Assembly (NCBI GenBank): GCA_039613835.1
Contig: CP154827.1
Location: 404,501-468,500 of the forward strand
Length of the DNA: 64,000 nucleotides
Direction: 5' to 3'
Origin: Acetobacteraceae bacterium
Lineage (GTDB): Bacteria > Pseudomonadota > Alphaproteobacteria > Acetobacterales > Acetobacteraceae
The position numbers and the translations under genes are program-made. The notes beneath the pieces are model-generated. The model had not been told where the DNA came from, did no database searches, and saw only the letters and a program-made list of their open reading frames with translations. Of the stretch, positions 19,022 to 29,711 are shown piece after piece; positions within the stretch are counted from its first letter, which is position 1, and every line of letters starts with the position of its first letter.

Positions 19022-19699
19022 GTGTCGATGGACGATATGTCTTCAGTTCTGCCGGAAACGATGTCTTTGCCCCTCATACTCGGCTTTGTCATTGCCCTTC
19101 TTCTTTTTTTCTTTGTGGTGCTGATGAATATCATCCGCCGCCTGCACGTTATGGAGCAGCAATTGGTGGATATCGGCACTGACCTCCGAACCGTGTCCCT
19201 CCGCCTCGCGATGAATGAGCTGGATGAGCCGGTCATGCACCCAGGCGACACAGGCGCGGACATGTCGGAGGACAGGCCCAGCGTGTCTCTTGCTTCCGCG
19301 CCTGCCATGGCGGCATCAGCGCCGCCTTTGGCTCCATTGCAAGAGGCCGCCATGCCACGGGCGCGCTATATTAATAATGATGCCGGGAATATGCCCGTCC
19401 TGCCGCCGGAAGCCTATCAGGATTATGCGGATAACCCGTCAAATCTCTCCTCCGCCGATCTGCTGAAGCAGACGCATTTTGACCCGCCCGTAGAAGCCGT
19501 AACGGCCAAGGGCGCGCGACGTGCCGCGACGCAGCCGCCCCCGACGCCGGAGGAGGATGGCGATATCTGGCGCCTCCGTGCGACGCGTCGTGCCCCGATC
19601 GCGCGCGGCGAGGGGACGCATGGCGCACCCCACGCTGAACCGCCGAAAGTGCGTAAAGAGCCCACTCTGAAGTGGCCGCCCAAATCGTCATCGACGTGA
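19022..19699 (+). CDS. Hypothetical membrane-anchored protein next to gapR
   Basis: No family was recognised. The 225-residue product has one strong N-terminal membrane segment (PLILGFVIALLLFFFVVLMN, about 17-36), a short coiled-coil-like stretch (HVMEQQLVDIGTDL), and then a proline- and alanine-rich, probably disordered C-terminal region ending in a basic tail. Start is GTG at 19022 or ATG at 19028. It follows gapR at 36 bases and is probably in the same transcript. Confidence 0.6.
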   Translation: MSMDDMSSVLPETMSLPLILGFVIALLLFFFVVLMNIIRRLHVMEQQLVDIGTDLRTVSLRLAMNELDEPVMHPGDTGADMSEDRPSVSLASAPAMAASAPPLAPLQEAAMPRARYINNDAGNMPVLPPEAYQDYADNPSNLSSADLLKQTHFDPPVEAVTAKGARRAATQPPPTPEEDGDIWRLRATRRAPIARGEGTHGAPHAEPPKVRKEPTLKWPPKSSST

Positions 19700-19736
19700 T
19701 CAATCTATTTTGCTGCGGGATTCGTGCGGGCGGTCT

Positions 19737-20874
19737 TCAACCGGAAACTGCTTTGCGCAGCATGACGGGGTCATCCCGATGGATAAGTGCGTCACGGTGC
19801 GTGCCCGCGAGATCATCCGGGAAAGCCGCGCTGCGCTGCCCGGCCATCCCTTTGCGCTTCTTCTGATGAGTAGGATGTCAGGCCGCGCGCCACCTCCGCG
19901 CCTTTCGGGTCCGTGACCGTTACAAGCGCATTACGCGGAAATTGGCCGTCAATTTTCTGCACTCCGACAGCGAGGAGTGAACTGCCCTTCCGAAGCGCCT
20001 GCACGGCGCCCGCATCGATCTGGAAGGTGCCACTCGGCCGTAAAGACCCCATGATCCATTTTTGCGCGCTTTACCGGCACCCGCATGGGCGCTAAACCAT
20101 GGCACCCGTGCGCCGGACGATAATTTTTTCAGGGGATGATCGATATTCCCGCGGGCGATGGCCATCCGGGCACCCGCTTGTGTCGCAATATACGCGGCGA
20201 TCAGTTTCGTCTTCATCCCGCCGGAAGAGTAACCGGGCGGGGGCTACCCCATGGCGCGAATCTTATCGTCGATTTCCTCAACATGGGGAATATGGGTGGC
20301 ATCCGCATGGGTGTGGGGGTCCTGCGTATACAGCCCGTCGATGTCGGAAAGCAGGATTAGCGTGTCAGCATCCACCATCTGCGCGACTCGCGCCGCGAGG
20401 CGGTCATTATCCCCGAAGCGTATCTCCTCAAACGCAATCGCATCATTTTCATTGATGACAGGCACGCATCCCATGCAAAGAAGCGCCCGAAGGGTCGAGC
20501 GAGCATTGAGGTGACGCTCCCGATTTTCTGTGTCTTCCGATGTCAGAAGCAATTGCGCGGCGGCGTGGGCCTGGTGCGCCAGGGAAGCGCTCCAGGCTTG
20601 CGCGAGGCGGATCTTGCCCAACACTTGCCGCGGCCTGCTTCTCCGCCAGGCTGAGGCGGGCGGCAGTCATATTGAGCTGGGTCCGCGCCAGGGCGATGGC
20701 ACCTGATGAGACGATGATCACCTCAATGCCTGATTGGCGCCAGGATGCGATATCCGCGCTGACACTGTCGAGCCAGCCATCGCACAATTTAGCGCCTTCA
20801 GTGTCAACAAGAAGGGCACTGCCGATCTTGACGACAATGCGTTTCGCGGATTGGAGAGGAGAGACCATACTCAC
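19737..20874 (-). pseudogene. proB: Decayed glutamate 5-kinase (proB)
   Basis: ProB phosphorylates glutamate in the first step of proline synthesis. The near full-length gene (about 379 codons) is readable only by changing frame. The kinase start (RIVVKIGSALL, VIIVSSGAIA) is intact to an extra base at about 20613. The next frame (RLAQAW, VINENDAIAFEE, LLSDIDGLYT) ends at an in-frame TAG at 20244-20246, beyond which GYSSGGMKTKL continues in the same frame. A base is missing in the T5 run at 20059-20063, after which the C-terminal PUA domain (KWIMGSLRPSG, GAEVARGLTSYSS) resumes. A last indel lies near 19848-19853, and the original stop is at 19737-19739. It sits directly after obgE, its usual neighbour. 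Confidence 0.9.
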
Positions 20875-20881
20875 ATGTCCG

Positions 20882-21964
<1,083 letters not shown>

Positions 21965-21983
21965 TCATTTATCGCGTCAGGAT

Positions 21984-22235
21984 TTACAGGGCGACAGAGG
22001 CGTGGACCCGCCCCTCTGCCCGACGCGTAAATTTGACGTGCCCGTCCGAGAGGGCGAAGAGCGTGTGATCACGCCCCATCCCGACATTGTCACCGGCGAT
22101 TATTTTCGACCCGCGCTGACGGACGATGATATTGCCCGCAATAACGCGCTCACCGCCGAATTTCTTGACTCCAAGGCGGCGGCCTGCGCTGTCGCGACCG
22201 TTACGGCTTGAACTGCCTGCTTTCTTTTGTGCCAT
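21984..22235 (-). CDS. rpmA: 50S ribosomal protein L27
   Basis: L27 reaches towards the peptidyl transferase centre. The 83-residue product starts [18 protein letters not shown] and contains [12 protein letters not shown] and the [24 protein letters not shown] block expected for the family. It lies 31 bases after rplU and about 100 bases before obgE. Confidence 0.97.
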   Translation of the reverse strand: MAQKKAGSSSRNGRDSAGRRLGVKKFGGERVIAGNIIVRQRGSKIIAGDNVGMGRDHTLFALSDGHVKFTRRAEGRVHASVAL

Positions 22236-22266
22236 TTCAGCTTCTCCCTATCTTCCGGCGACGCGA

Positions 22267-22581
22267 TCAGGCCGCGTTGATGCCTGTGATGCGCAGCACT
22301 GTCACGGGCTGGCGATGGCCGTTTTTGCGACGGCTGTTCTGCCGGCGGCGCTTTTTGAAGGTGATGATCTTTGGCAGGCGATCCTGCGCGATGACGGTTG
22401 CCGTCACTGTCGCGCCCGCGACCAGAGGGGCACCAAGCGTCATCCCGGCATCGGAGCCAACCGCCAGAACGTCAGAAAATGTGACGGTGCTACCGGCTTC
22501 CGCCTCAAGTTTCTCGACTTTAAGTGTTGCTTCTGTGGTCACGCGATATTGCTTGCCACCTGTACGTATAATTGCGAACAT
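22267..22581 (-). CDS. rplU: 50S ribosomal protein L21
   Basis: L21 binds 23S rRNA in the large subunit. The 104-residue product begins [14 protein letters not shown] and contains the basic [16 protein letters not shown] segment followed by VLRITGI, both family hallmarks. It is the first gene of the rplU-rpmA-obgE-proB unit. Confidence 0.97.
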   Translation of the reverse strand: MFAIIRTGGKQYRVTTEATLKVEKLEAEAGSTVTFSDVLAVGSDAGMTLGAPLVAGATVTATVIAQDRLPKIITFKKRRRQNSRRKNGHRQPVTVLRITGINAA

Positions 22582-22779
22582 AAATCCCTCGTAAAATCGA
22601 ACTCTTGACGATTTTTGCCGAAGTTACTCCCCAGTCGGCACCGCCCAGTCGCTTTTTATTTATAGCCGCCTCACGACAGTAGGCTCCGCACGATACCGGA
22701 AAAGATCCGCTTACGTCAACTGTTTTTCACCCTTTCATGGCCGCTGGGCGGCCTGGCCTCAAAAAGAAACGTCATCCCC

Positions 22780-22810
22780 TTGCAAAGGGGGGCGCTTTCC
22801 TGCTTATGAG
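22780..22810 (+). promoter_or_regulatory. Likely promoter of the truncated tRNA-Ser
   Basis: TTGCAA at 22780-22785 and TTATGA at 22804-22809 are separated by 18 bases and lie 28 bases upstream of the tRNA-Ser fragment. The intact-looking promoter suggests that the fragment was once a functional gene here rather than a stray insert. Confidence 0.35.
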
Positions 22811-22837
22811 AGCTCAGCCGACGACCGGAACCCGTAT

Positions 22838-22872
22838 GGAGAGGTGACCGAGCGGTTTAAGGTAGCGGTCTT
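22838..22872 (+). pseudogene. Truncated tRNA-Ser (5' half only)
   Basis: The sequence GGAGAGGTGACCGAGCGG and the following bases to CGGTCTT (22872) match a serine tRNA from the acceptor 5' strand through the D arm and the 5' strand of the anticodon stem and into its loop. The GGAGAGG start and GCGGTCTT approach to the anticodon resemble tRNA-Ser(UGA). After base 22872 the match stops: there is no complementary anticodon-stem strand, long variable arm, T arm or CCA end in the following 750 bases. Confidence 0.7.
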
Positions 22873-23613
22873 TGACGGCGAAACAAATTGTGAAAATGGA
22901 TTTTTTAAAGGTGGTCGTATAGCCTATCCTATCCTCCGATGGAGTTTGATCGATACGTTTTTTCGGCGAACTCCAATAAAAACGGACGATGTTTATGGTT
23001 TTTTTACTAAATCTCCATGTGACATTTCTAATAACCAAGCTTTTTTAGGGTGAAAATCCTTTTTGCCCCGAGCGAAAAATCTGATGGCTCGCTACAGCGG
23101 CCTATTATCCTCAATGACATAATATAGTGTGTATGCGCCCGATTTTGATGTGGCGGATTTCGTGCGGCGCGCCCGCGGCGTGCGATGACGCATATGAAAG
23201 CACGCGTTGCTCCCTAATCATTGGATTTGCCGCTGCTTAAAACAACCTCGAGTTTAAAGTTGGCGTCGCTTTCTCTGTTTAAATTTGACATTAAAGAAAT
23301 CGCCGACACCGCGTTCCAGTCTGGATTGGCGCGCGGCGCGGACGACCCTGGCGCGATTTTGCGGGAAAAATCAGGTCTCAAAGGCGAAGGGGGGAAAAGT
23401 AAAAAATTCTGACCTGCGTAGATTAAAGAAATATTTCAGATCGCCCAGCCAATATTGTTGTCGAAGGATGCGCATCACAAGCTGAAAAGCGCGCCTGACC
23501 TCCGATAACAACCGATTAGACCGCCGCCCACGATGTGAGCCGGAAGAGGTGATAAGCCAAGGCAAGGGGCGGGCCGGCTCACCCGATTTCGCGCCCTTTG
23601 GCGCAGGAATGCA
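22873..23613. other. Gene-free region after the tRNA fragment
   Basis: About 740 bp lack a recognisable gene. The first 250 bases are AT-rich with several T runs and a small hairpin candidate (GGAGTT and AACTCC arms near 22941-22973). The remainder alternates GC-rich and AT-rich patches. Short open frames exist (for example 23221-23412) but have no good start, ribosome site or family resemblance. Decayed DNA left by a deletion or a lost element is the simplest explanation. Confidence 0.5.
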
Positions 23614-25655
23614 TCAGCCCGTCAGTCTCACGGGGCGCGTTGCGTCGAGGAATTGCGCATTCGCCAGAAGTTCGGCGCGGATGACAACGAGATAGGCAAT
23701 GCCGCGGATCAGCTCCATGCGCGTCATAAGGTCAGACTCATTATATTCCAGCGCGCGAAATCGTCATAACGCCACGGCCGCAACGCGTGCGGAACGGACA
23801 TGCTCATCATGCGCATGTTCAATTCTGTCCAGAAGCAGGGTCGCTGCACGGCGCGCGCGATCAGGCAGGTGATCACGATTTAAGAGGGCGCGCAGGCGGA
23901 TGATATTCATGCCGAGCGTCAGCGTGGCCAATGTGCCTCTGAGATAGGTCTCGACGGCGGGGGAGGGTGTGTTACCCGCGTGACGGATCAGTTTTGCGAA
24001 TCGATCGAGATTGCCGCTGATCCACATTCTCGTGTCTGGCAACGTCTGAAGATGACAGAGCGCTCTTAATTCTGCCAGCATCTGCCGCCTTAATCGCATG
24101 CGTTCTGTCTCAGGGTTAAAGGGCATGATGATGCGGAAAGCCAGAACCGCCGCCGCAGCGGCGCAGACGACGGCGAAGTCTGAATTGAAAAAGGAAATTT
24201 CATCAAGTCGTTGATGATTCTGGATATTAAGCATCGTCGGCATGAGGAGGTCGAACGCTGATGAAACGCCGATCGTCGGCTTATTCAGGTGCGCCAGACC
24301 TGAAATGAACATCGGTGGGAAAAGCGCGAGAATCAGCGTCTCATAAGTATCGAAGGCCGGGACAAAAATCATTGTGAGAACGCCGGCAATGAGAGCTGAC
24401 CAGAGGACACCACGTAAAAACTGCGTCGTGCCAAGAACGGGATTTTCCTGGGTCGCGAATAATCCGCAGATCAGCGCAAGATTCGATATGAAAAGGGGGC
24501 CGGATGGCCAGGCGGTGATTTCGTATAAGAGTGCGCAGATGATGATGGCGGAGAAGACGCGAATGATATTATTCACCGCCTCACGCACATCACGATGCAC
24601 GGGCAGGCGGAATCGGAAACGATCACGTGGGATCTGATGCGTGCTGGCATTATATTCCAGCAAGGCATCTTCGATCTTCCTCGACATTTCCGAGATGGAA
24701 ACATAAAGGACGCGCGCATCAACCTCATCTTCCCGCGATGGAGGGTGCGATGTATGCGTGTCGTCATGGGTCTAAGGGGTAATCGCGGCGTCGCGGCAGC
24801 TTATCCGCAGGAGGTGCAATTCCGTCAGAATATCCGCCAGGGGGCATCCTGTTCGAGGCGCGGCGTGATGGTGAGGACAAATTCCCGCACGCGCGTCAGC
24901 ATATCATTCAGGCGCGGTTCCCGATGTTTCAGCGCAGCAAGTCGTGCCGTCATGCCCAGACATCGCGTCAGCAGAACAGCGACGACGGCGAGGTCGGCCC
25001 GGGCGTGATCCCCTTCGTGACCATGAGGGCCCATCTCAATTTCCAGATATTCAACTTCACTGTTTAGGCGCAGAATCCGCCCGAATAATTCTTGCCCCTG
25101 AAGGCTTCTCTTGATCGTCATGCGGGCCCGTTTCTCCTGCTGAAGGGAGAAAATCATTCCCATCGCCACCTCGCATACGACGCCGAGGCCAATATAGGTG
25201 CTTCGGGACACGGCGAGGAAAAAGACATTATCCGGTGCCTGTGACGCATCCAGCGCAATGATGGCGCAGGTATAGCCCGCCAGTGTCATGGTATAGGCGC
25301 GGTAGGAGGTGAAAAAGTCGCCAACCCGGCGCATGACCCGACCCATATCGCCAAAGCCGGGGAAAAGAGCCAAGGCTCCTGCGGGAAGGCGGCGATCAGC
25401 AGCACGCTGGCCACGCCCCCCCAGCAAAGTGCCCGCCAGGCGCCATCGCGCTTTGGAAAGGTTTTCCCCGCGTGTGGCCTGCGCAACGGCCCAGACGGTT
25501 GAGGGCGCCCAAACCGGACTGTCCAGCTCCACCCAGAGAGCGATCGCGAGGGCAATGAGGGCTGCAATCGTGTTGCGGAAAGCAAATTCAACGGCTTGCG
25601 GCGATGGGGCGTACAGCCATTTCCATCGGGCGCGGAAATCGGGGCGCGGTCGCAA
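23614..25655 (-). pseudogene. Decayed FUSC-family membrane transporter
   Basis: FUSC proteins (fusaric-acid/aromatic-acid efflux type) have two blocks of about five membrane helices, each followed by a cytoplasmic domain. The N-terminal block is visible (AFRNTIAALIALAIALW, PVWAPSTVWAVAQ) but needs a frame change at a G7 run (25416-25422) to read GVASVLLIAAFP, and another at a T5 run near 25310 to return to FFTSYRAYTMTLAGY. A further base is missing in a C run at about 24835, and a TAG stands in frame at 24772-24774. The second block (NNIIRVFSAIIICALLYEITAWPSG onward) is open, then stops at TGA 23764-23766 while coding sequence continues in frame to 23614. Confidence 0.82.
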
Positions 25656-25868
25656 GGAGTCGACCGCGCCCTAATCGGGTGGCGCATTGTAAAAAAATTC
25701 GTTCAGCCACCGTCACGCGTGGTTCCTGCCTAAAAATGCGTGCGTCAAAGAACGTCCCCCCGCCTGTTGGGAAAGACGTATTCCATTGCACAATGAAGCA
25801 TTGAACGCAGCGTCAGAACGGACATTGTCCCACAACAGGATATAAAAATCCTTCAATGTCGCGTCAAT

Positions 25869-27212
25869 TTAAGTTGGATGAAGCTGCGTCCGGGTTTGTG
25901 AGATGGCATCGGCAACGAGTCGCAAATCCGAAAGAAAACAGCGTTTTTTAAAGTCCTGGGAGGCGTGGTCCTGGATGCGCAAAAGGTAAGATGGGTGCAC
26001 GGTGATGAGCGCATCACAATTTCCGAGACGGAAAAATCTTGAGCGCTCTCGATTAACGGTCACGGGGCGACCCAACATAGCTGAAGCGGCGGAGGCGCCA
26101 AGCAAGATAATGTGTGTCGGTGCAATGAGCGATATTTCCTGCGAGAGCCAGGGGTGACATTGATGGATGTGGATGAGGTCCGGCTTCTGATGAAGGCGAC
26201 GCCCGTAGCGGTGCACGAAACGGAAATGTTTGACGGAATTCGTGACATAAAGGCGCGCCCGCTCAAGCCCGACCTCGCGCAGATTTTGGTCAAGCAGGGC
26301 ACCGGCAGGCCCGACGAAGGGGCGACCGGAGAGATCTTCCTGATCACCCGGCTGCTCACCGATCAGCATGATTTTCGCGTCAAGGCGGCCCTCCCCGAAG
26401 ACGGTCCGTGTGCCGATGTCACAAAGTTCACAGGCTGCGCAATCAACAGCATGTGCCCTCAGCTGCGCGAAACGACTTTCACGATTCGGTTCAGGCGCCT
26501 CTGACGCACCCGTCTGATGTTGAGTTAAAGGCGCGTCGGGGATGAGAGAGGGGATGGTTTTGACTGGCAGACGAAGTTGGGGAAGCTGCGCCCAATACCC
26601 TGATCCGAAAGCAATCTCTGGTTGAGACTTTTCATTCTGCGCTTTAAGTCCCCCTCGGGAGGAGAATAAGGCACTTCCCGTCCATCGAATCGTAACTGTG
26701 TCACCTGAAACAACCCAAGGAGAGGGGATCATGCGCGTTAAAGTTGCGGCCTGACCTGTGAAGATGCGATGGCCTCGCATGTCAAATACGGATTGTGTTG
26801 ACCGGTCAGGCGCTATTTCCCTGCCAAAAAGTGCTAATTTTACAAAAGATTCACGGAAGCGCAGCACAGCCTCGCGACCGGCCTGGATAAGAGCCTCGAT
26901 TTTCGGGGTTAAGGCGGCAATTTGGGCGTCATCCTGCTGGTGCAACGCCATGACAAAGGTGTAGAGCGTCTCAAAACGATGTGAGTCCTGCGCGTGAAAC
27001 GCTTCCTGCAATTGCACATATCTTTGACGCGTTATTTTGAATGGTGAGGTGTTTTGTTCTGTCGAATCAAGGTTCTGACGTTGAAAAAGATCATCAGGAG
27101 GGTTAACGATCCAGTTGATATTGCGGGAATTAATACCGGCGGAAACATGCTTCCGGGTGGCGTCACGCCATGACCGGAAGTCATCGTGGTGAGCAAGTGT
27201 CACGTCAAACAT
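25869..27212 (-). CDS. DUF4130-UdgX-type uracil-DNA glycosylase fusion
   Basis: The C-terminal half (about 245-447) is a UdgX-like family 4-related glycosylase: DCAACELC (cysteines at 258, 261, 264, likely Fe-S ligands), GEQPGDQED (285-293), VKHFRF, then GRRLH with His341, and HPSYLLR (406-412). In mycobacterial UdgX the equivalent histidine of the KRRIH loop becomes covalently bound to the abasic site. The N-terminal half begins like DUF4130 (DDFRSWRDATRKHV, RFETLYTF) but is shorter and diverged near residues 150-205. Such fusions usually sit beside a radical SAM gene; none is adjacent here. ATG at 27210-27212. Role in DNA repair or tolerance is inferred. Confidence 0.85.
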   Translation of the reverse strand: MFDVTLAHHDDFRSWRDATRKHVSAGINSRNINWIVNPPDDLFQRQNLDSTEQNTSPFKITRQRYVQLQEAFHAQDSHRFETLYTFVMALHQQDDAQIAALTPKIEALIQAGREAVLRFRESFVKLALFGREIAPDRSTQSVFDMRGHRIFTGQAATLTRMIPSPWVVSGDTVTIRWTGSALFSSRGGLKAQNEKSQPEIAFGSGYWAQLPQLRLPVKTIPSLIPDAPLTQHQTGASEAPEPNRESRFAQLRAHAVDCAACELCDIGTRTVFGEGRLDAKIMLIGEQPGDQEDLSGRPFVGPAGALLDQNLREVGLERARLYVTNSVKHFRFVHRYGRRLHQKPDLIHIHQCHPWLSQEISLIAPTHIILLGASAASAMLGRPVTVNRERSRFFRLGNCDALITVHPSYLLRIQDHASQDFKKRCFLSDLRLVADAISQTRTQLHPT

Positions 27213-27569
27213 ATTGTTATTAACCTTTCATCCAGATGTGACCGGAAAATCTCCGCACTATAATTTTTTTTAATAAAATAAGAATATCTTCCGAAATACT
27301 TAATAACCGCTTTTCTATCAGTGAGCGATTGGCATCGCTGTTGTGCAGTTTGATGAAGCATTAACGATCATTGACGAATTTCAACCGGTAGAAGCTTTTG
27401 AGACGTGCGAATCAGAGTTTCTTTTTTTTTGTAATTCCTGTAGGATTAACAGCATTAACGATCCTCTCGTAAGGCATCGGGGCATATTTGAAGCCGATAT
27501 TTTGTAGCAACTTCTTTATCATGGGAACGTTCTGAGTTCCCGAGTAAAAAACCAGACCAGGGTAAATAA
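27213..27569. other. Divergent intergenic region, UdgX gene and mucR
   Basis: This 357-bp AT-rich region must hold the promoters of two divergent genes. It contains a long T run near 27420-27432 and a TTGACG at 27371-27376 without a convincing -10 element. No RNA gene or additional coding frame could be supported. Confidence 0.4.
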
Positions 27570-28058
27570 ATGTCCGAGCATGACAACAATAAAGCTCTCC
27601 TTGAGCTTACAGTGAAAATCGTCTCTTCACATGTTGCAAATAACCCCGTGACAAGTGAAGATCTGCCTTCGATGATCAAACGCGTCTATGAAGCCCTTCG
27701 CGGGGCCGGCGCCGTTGAGGCAGAGCCAGAGCGTCCGCAGCCAGCTGTGCCGATCAAACGCTCGGTATTTCCGGATTACATCGTGTGTCTGGAAGACGGC
27801 AAGAAGCTCAAGATGCTGAAACGCCATCTTCAGAGCGCTTATGGCATGAGCCCGGAACAATATCGCGAGCGTTGGGGCCTCCCGGCGGACTATCCCCTGG
27901 TTGCGCCGAATTACGCGGAGCGTCGCTCACATCTCGCGCGCGAGATCGGGCTCGGTCGCAAAATAAACGCCAATCTTGATCTTTCCGGCCGGAAAGATCG
28001 CGTCCTTGGTAATGAGAATGAGGATGGCACAGGTCGGTCAGGCCGCAAACGCGCTTAA
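27570..28058 (+). CDS. mucR: MucR/Ros-family zinc-finger transcriptional regulator
   Basis: MucR/Ros proteins are alphaproteobacterial global regulators with a single C2H2 zinc finger that bind AT-rich DNA. The 162-residue product shows the family layout: N-terminal helical region with LLELTVKIVSSHVANN and a central finger region CLEDGKKLKMLKRHL followed by the GMSPEQYRERWGLPADYPLVAPNYAERRS block that is nearly invariant in MucR. The first cysteine pair position holds only one visible cysteine, as in many MucR homologues. ATG at 27570 follows a purine-rich stretch. Confidence 0.92.
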   Translation: MSEHDNNKALLELTVKIVSSHVANNPVTSEDLPSMIKRVYEALRGAGAVEAEPERPQPAVPIKRSVFPDYIVCLEDGKKLKMLKRHLQSAYGMSPEQYRERWGLPADYPLVAPNYAERRSHLAREIGLGRKINANLDLSGRKDRVLGNENEDGTGRSGRKRA

Positions 28059-28427
28059 TATTAGAGTAGGTCGTCGTTTCTCCTCCGGCGGTGGATCAGG
28101 CGCCGGGAGGAGTATGTGACTTATTTGCAACTTACACGCGAAGAAATAGCTCGGATTTCGCCTGTCGCGAGAAGAATTACTTATTTTCTGAGCATAAAAA
28201 TGCGGTAATTTGAGCTCGTTAAGCAGAGTTCATACATCCATTCGCGTCTGAATGGGGCTACCGTTAACTGTCTTTAAATCTTTATCTCCTCGACAATAAG
28301 CGTGCAGTAGACTTATCAAAGCGAGCCGCATCGAGCAATTTTTACTGGGCTGGGTCTCGACATACCCAGGGTTGCTCGGAGTTTTTGGTGGTTGCGCGAT
28401 GCCGTTATTTGTCAGGAGGGGGGGAGC
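28059..28427. other. Intergenic region, mucR to ihfB
   Basis: This 369-bp stretch holds a hairpin just after mucR (28080-28112) and then AT-rich sequence before the ihfB ribosome site. No further gene, tRNA or recognisable RNA was seen. It presumably contains the ihfB promoter. Confidence 0.4.
28080..28112 (+). terminator. Hairpin downstream of mucR
   Basis: CTCCTCCGGCG at 28080-28090 pairs with CGCCGGGAGGAG at 28101-28112, with one bulged base. There is no strong T run afterwards, so intrinsic termination is only a possibility. Confidence 0.4.
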
Positions 28428-28724
28428 ATGACGAGATCTGAGCTTATCGCACTGCTGAGTGAAGCATACCCGCAGCTTACAACCCGATATATAGAGCGCA
28501 TTGTGCAAACGCTTTTTTCCGAGATTGTTTCCTCCCTCGCGCGCGGGGATCGGGTGGAACTGCGTGGTTTCGGGGCTTTTGGCGTCAAAAAACGCGGCGC
28601 CCGGCTGGGTCGCAATCCCAAAACGGGTGAGGCCGTGGAAATAGACCAGAAATATGTTTCATTTTTCAAAACCGGGAAGGAACTCCGGGAGCGCATCAAC
28701 GCCAAAGGCCGAGTAAGGCGATAG
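28428..28724 (+). CDS. ihfB: Integration host factor subunit beta
   Basis: IHF-beta pairs with IHF-alpha (ihfA in this window at 41109) to bend DNA at specific sites. The 98-residue protein starts [15 protein letters not shown] and has the DNA-binding arm [12 protein letters not shown] and the [10 protein letters not shown] segment. I chose the ATG at 28428, preceded by GGAGGGGGGGAG, over an upstream start at 28392. Convergent with the lysR gene, 30 bases away. Confidence 0.95.
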   Translation: MTRSELIALLSEAYPQLTTRYIERIVQTLFSEIVSSLARGDRVELRGFGAFGVKKRGARLGRNPKTGEAVEIDQKYVSFFKTGKELRERINAKGRVRR

Positions 28725-28754
28725 CGCAACCTCTCAGCATGAGATCTCAGAAAC

Positions 28755-29711
28755 TCAGAATTCAAGACTTGTATGAGAGGTTGATTCGGCAACTGTCGAT
28801 ATATTACAGGCGTCGTCGCCCCCGATATTTCCGAGACTGATTTCATTTAACAGAAAATTGCGCAACAAGATGAGTCGCATCGAGGCTTTCAGATTCTGCG
28901 GGTAGACAAGGTAAAGCTTAAGCGCCGGAACAGGATGTTCCGGAACAAGGCGCACCAGGTGGGGGTACGATGCCGCCACGTAACTCGGCATCGCGCCAAC
29001 GCCCAATCCTTTTGAGATCGCTTCCGCCATGGCAGGGCAGCTATTAACCTCAAGATGGCTGCGGGAGGGCATGTGCTGCCGTTTGCAAAGCGCCTTTCGA
29101 AGCCAGTTTGTGTGCGGCAACATAAGGGGATCACCGGAAAAACTGATGATCTGATGTTGTGCAAGGTCGCGGAAATGACGTGGAGTGCGCTTATCCGCAA
29201 GGTAATTCTGACTCGCATAAACAGGTATCGAGAATGTCGCGAGGTGCCTTTGAATCAGGTCAGGTTGTCGCGGTGGATGCACGCGTATGGCGACATCGGC
29301 CTCACGCTGGTTCAGATCGAGATCTGTGTCATCAAGTAAGACTTGGATATCAATCTCAGGTTGTTGAACAAAAAACCGTTTCAATCGTGGGATCAGCCAG
29401 TAAAGGCCGAACTCGGATGTCGTTGTCAATTTAATGACGCCCGTCGCTTTCGCGGTGCTGTCACGCAACGATTCCTGCGTGGTGATGAGTTTCTCGAAAA
29501 CCTCCCGCACCGTGGCGGCAAGGGTTTCACCCTGTTCCGTCAGGATCAGGCCCCGCGCGCGACGGTTGAAAAGCTGAACCCGCAAATCATCCTCCAGGGA
29601 GAAAATCTGCCGCGAAACAGTGGATTGGCTTAAACCCAGTTTTTCACCCGCGTGGGTGAAGGAGCCCGCCTCAACCACAGCGTAAAAGATGCGTAGCTTG
29701 TCCCAGTCCAC
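28755..29711 (-). CDS. LysR-family transcriptional regulator
   Basis: The 318-residue product has a typical LysR winged-helix domain at the N-terminus (LRIFYAVVEAGSFTHAGEKLGLSQSTVSRQI in pieces, ending LILTEQGE) and a substrate-binding domain with the WLIPRLKRF and PLMLPHTNW regions. It lies downstream of trxB on the same strand with a gap of about 140 bases. The effector and target genes cannot be told from sequence. LysR membership is secure. Confidence 0.92.
   Translation of the reverse strand: MDWDKLRIFYAVVEAGSFTHAGEKLGLSQSTVSRQIFSLEDDLRVQLFNRRARGLILTEQGETLAATVREVFEKLITTQESLRDSTAKATGVIKLTTTSEFGLYWLIPRLKRFFVQQPEIDIQVLLDDTDLDLNQREADVAIRVHPPRQPDLIQRHLATFSIPVYASQNYLADKRTPRHFRDLAQHQIISFSGDPLMLPHTNWLRKALCKRQHMPSRSHLEVNSCPAMAEAISKGLGVGAMPSYVAASYPHLVRLVPEHPVPALKLYLVYPQNLKASMRLILLRNFLLNEISLGNIGGDDACNISTVAESTSHTSLEF

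Noticed and set aside
22873..23100. Group I intron splitting tRNA-Ser at the anticodon loop
   Set aside because: The insertion point would fit, but no 3' exon (T arm, CCA) and no intron core elements were found downstream.
23221..23412. 63-codon open frame in the gene-free region
   Set aside because: Starts with TTG, lacks a ribosome site and resembles no family; left as unannotated sequence.
23591..23604. GCGCC-CTTT-GGCGC palindrome after the FUSC remnant as a terminator
   Set aside because: The stem is short and there is no T run on the transcribed strand.
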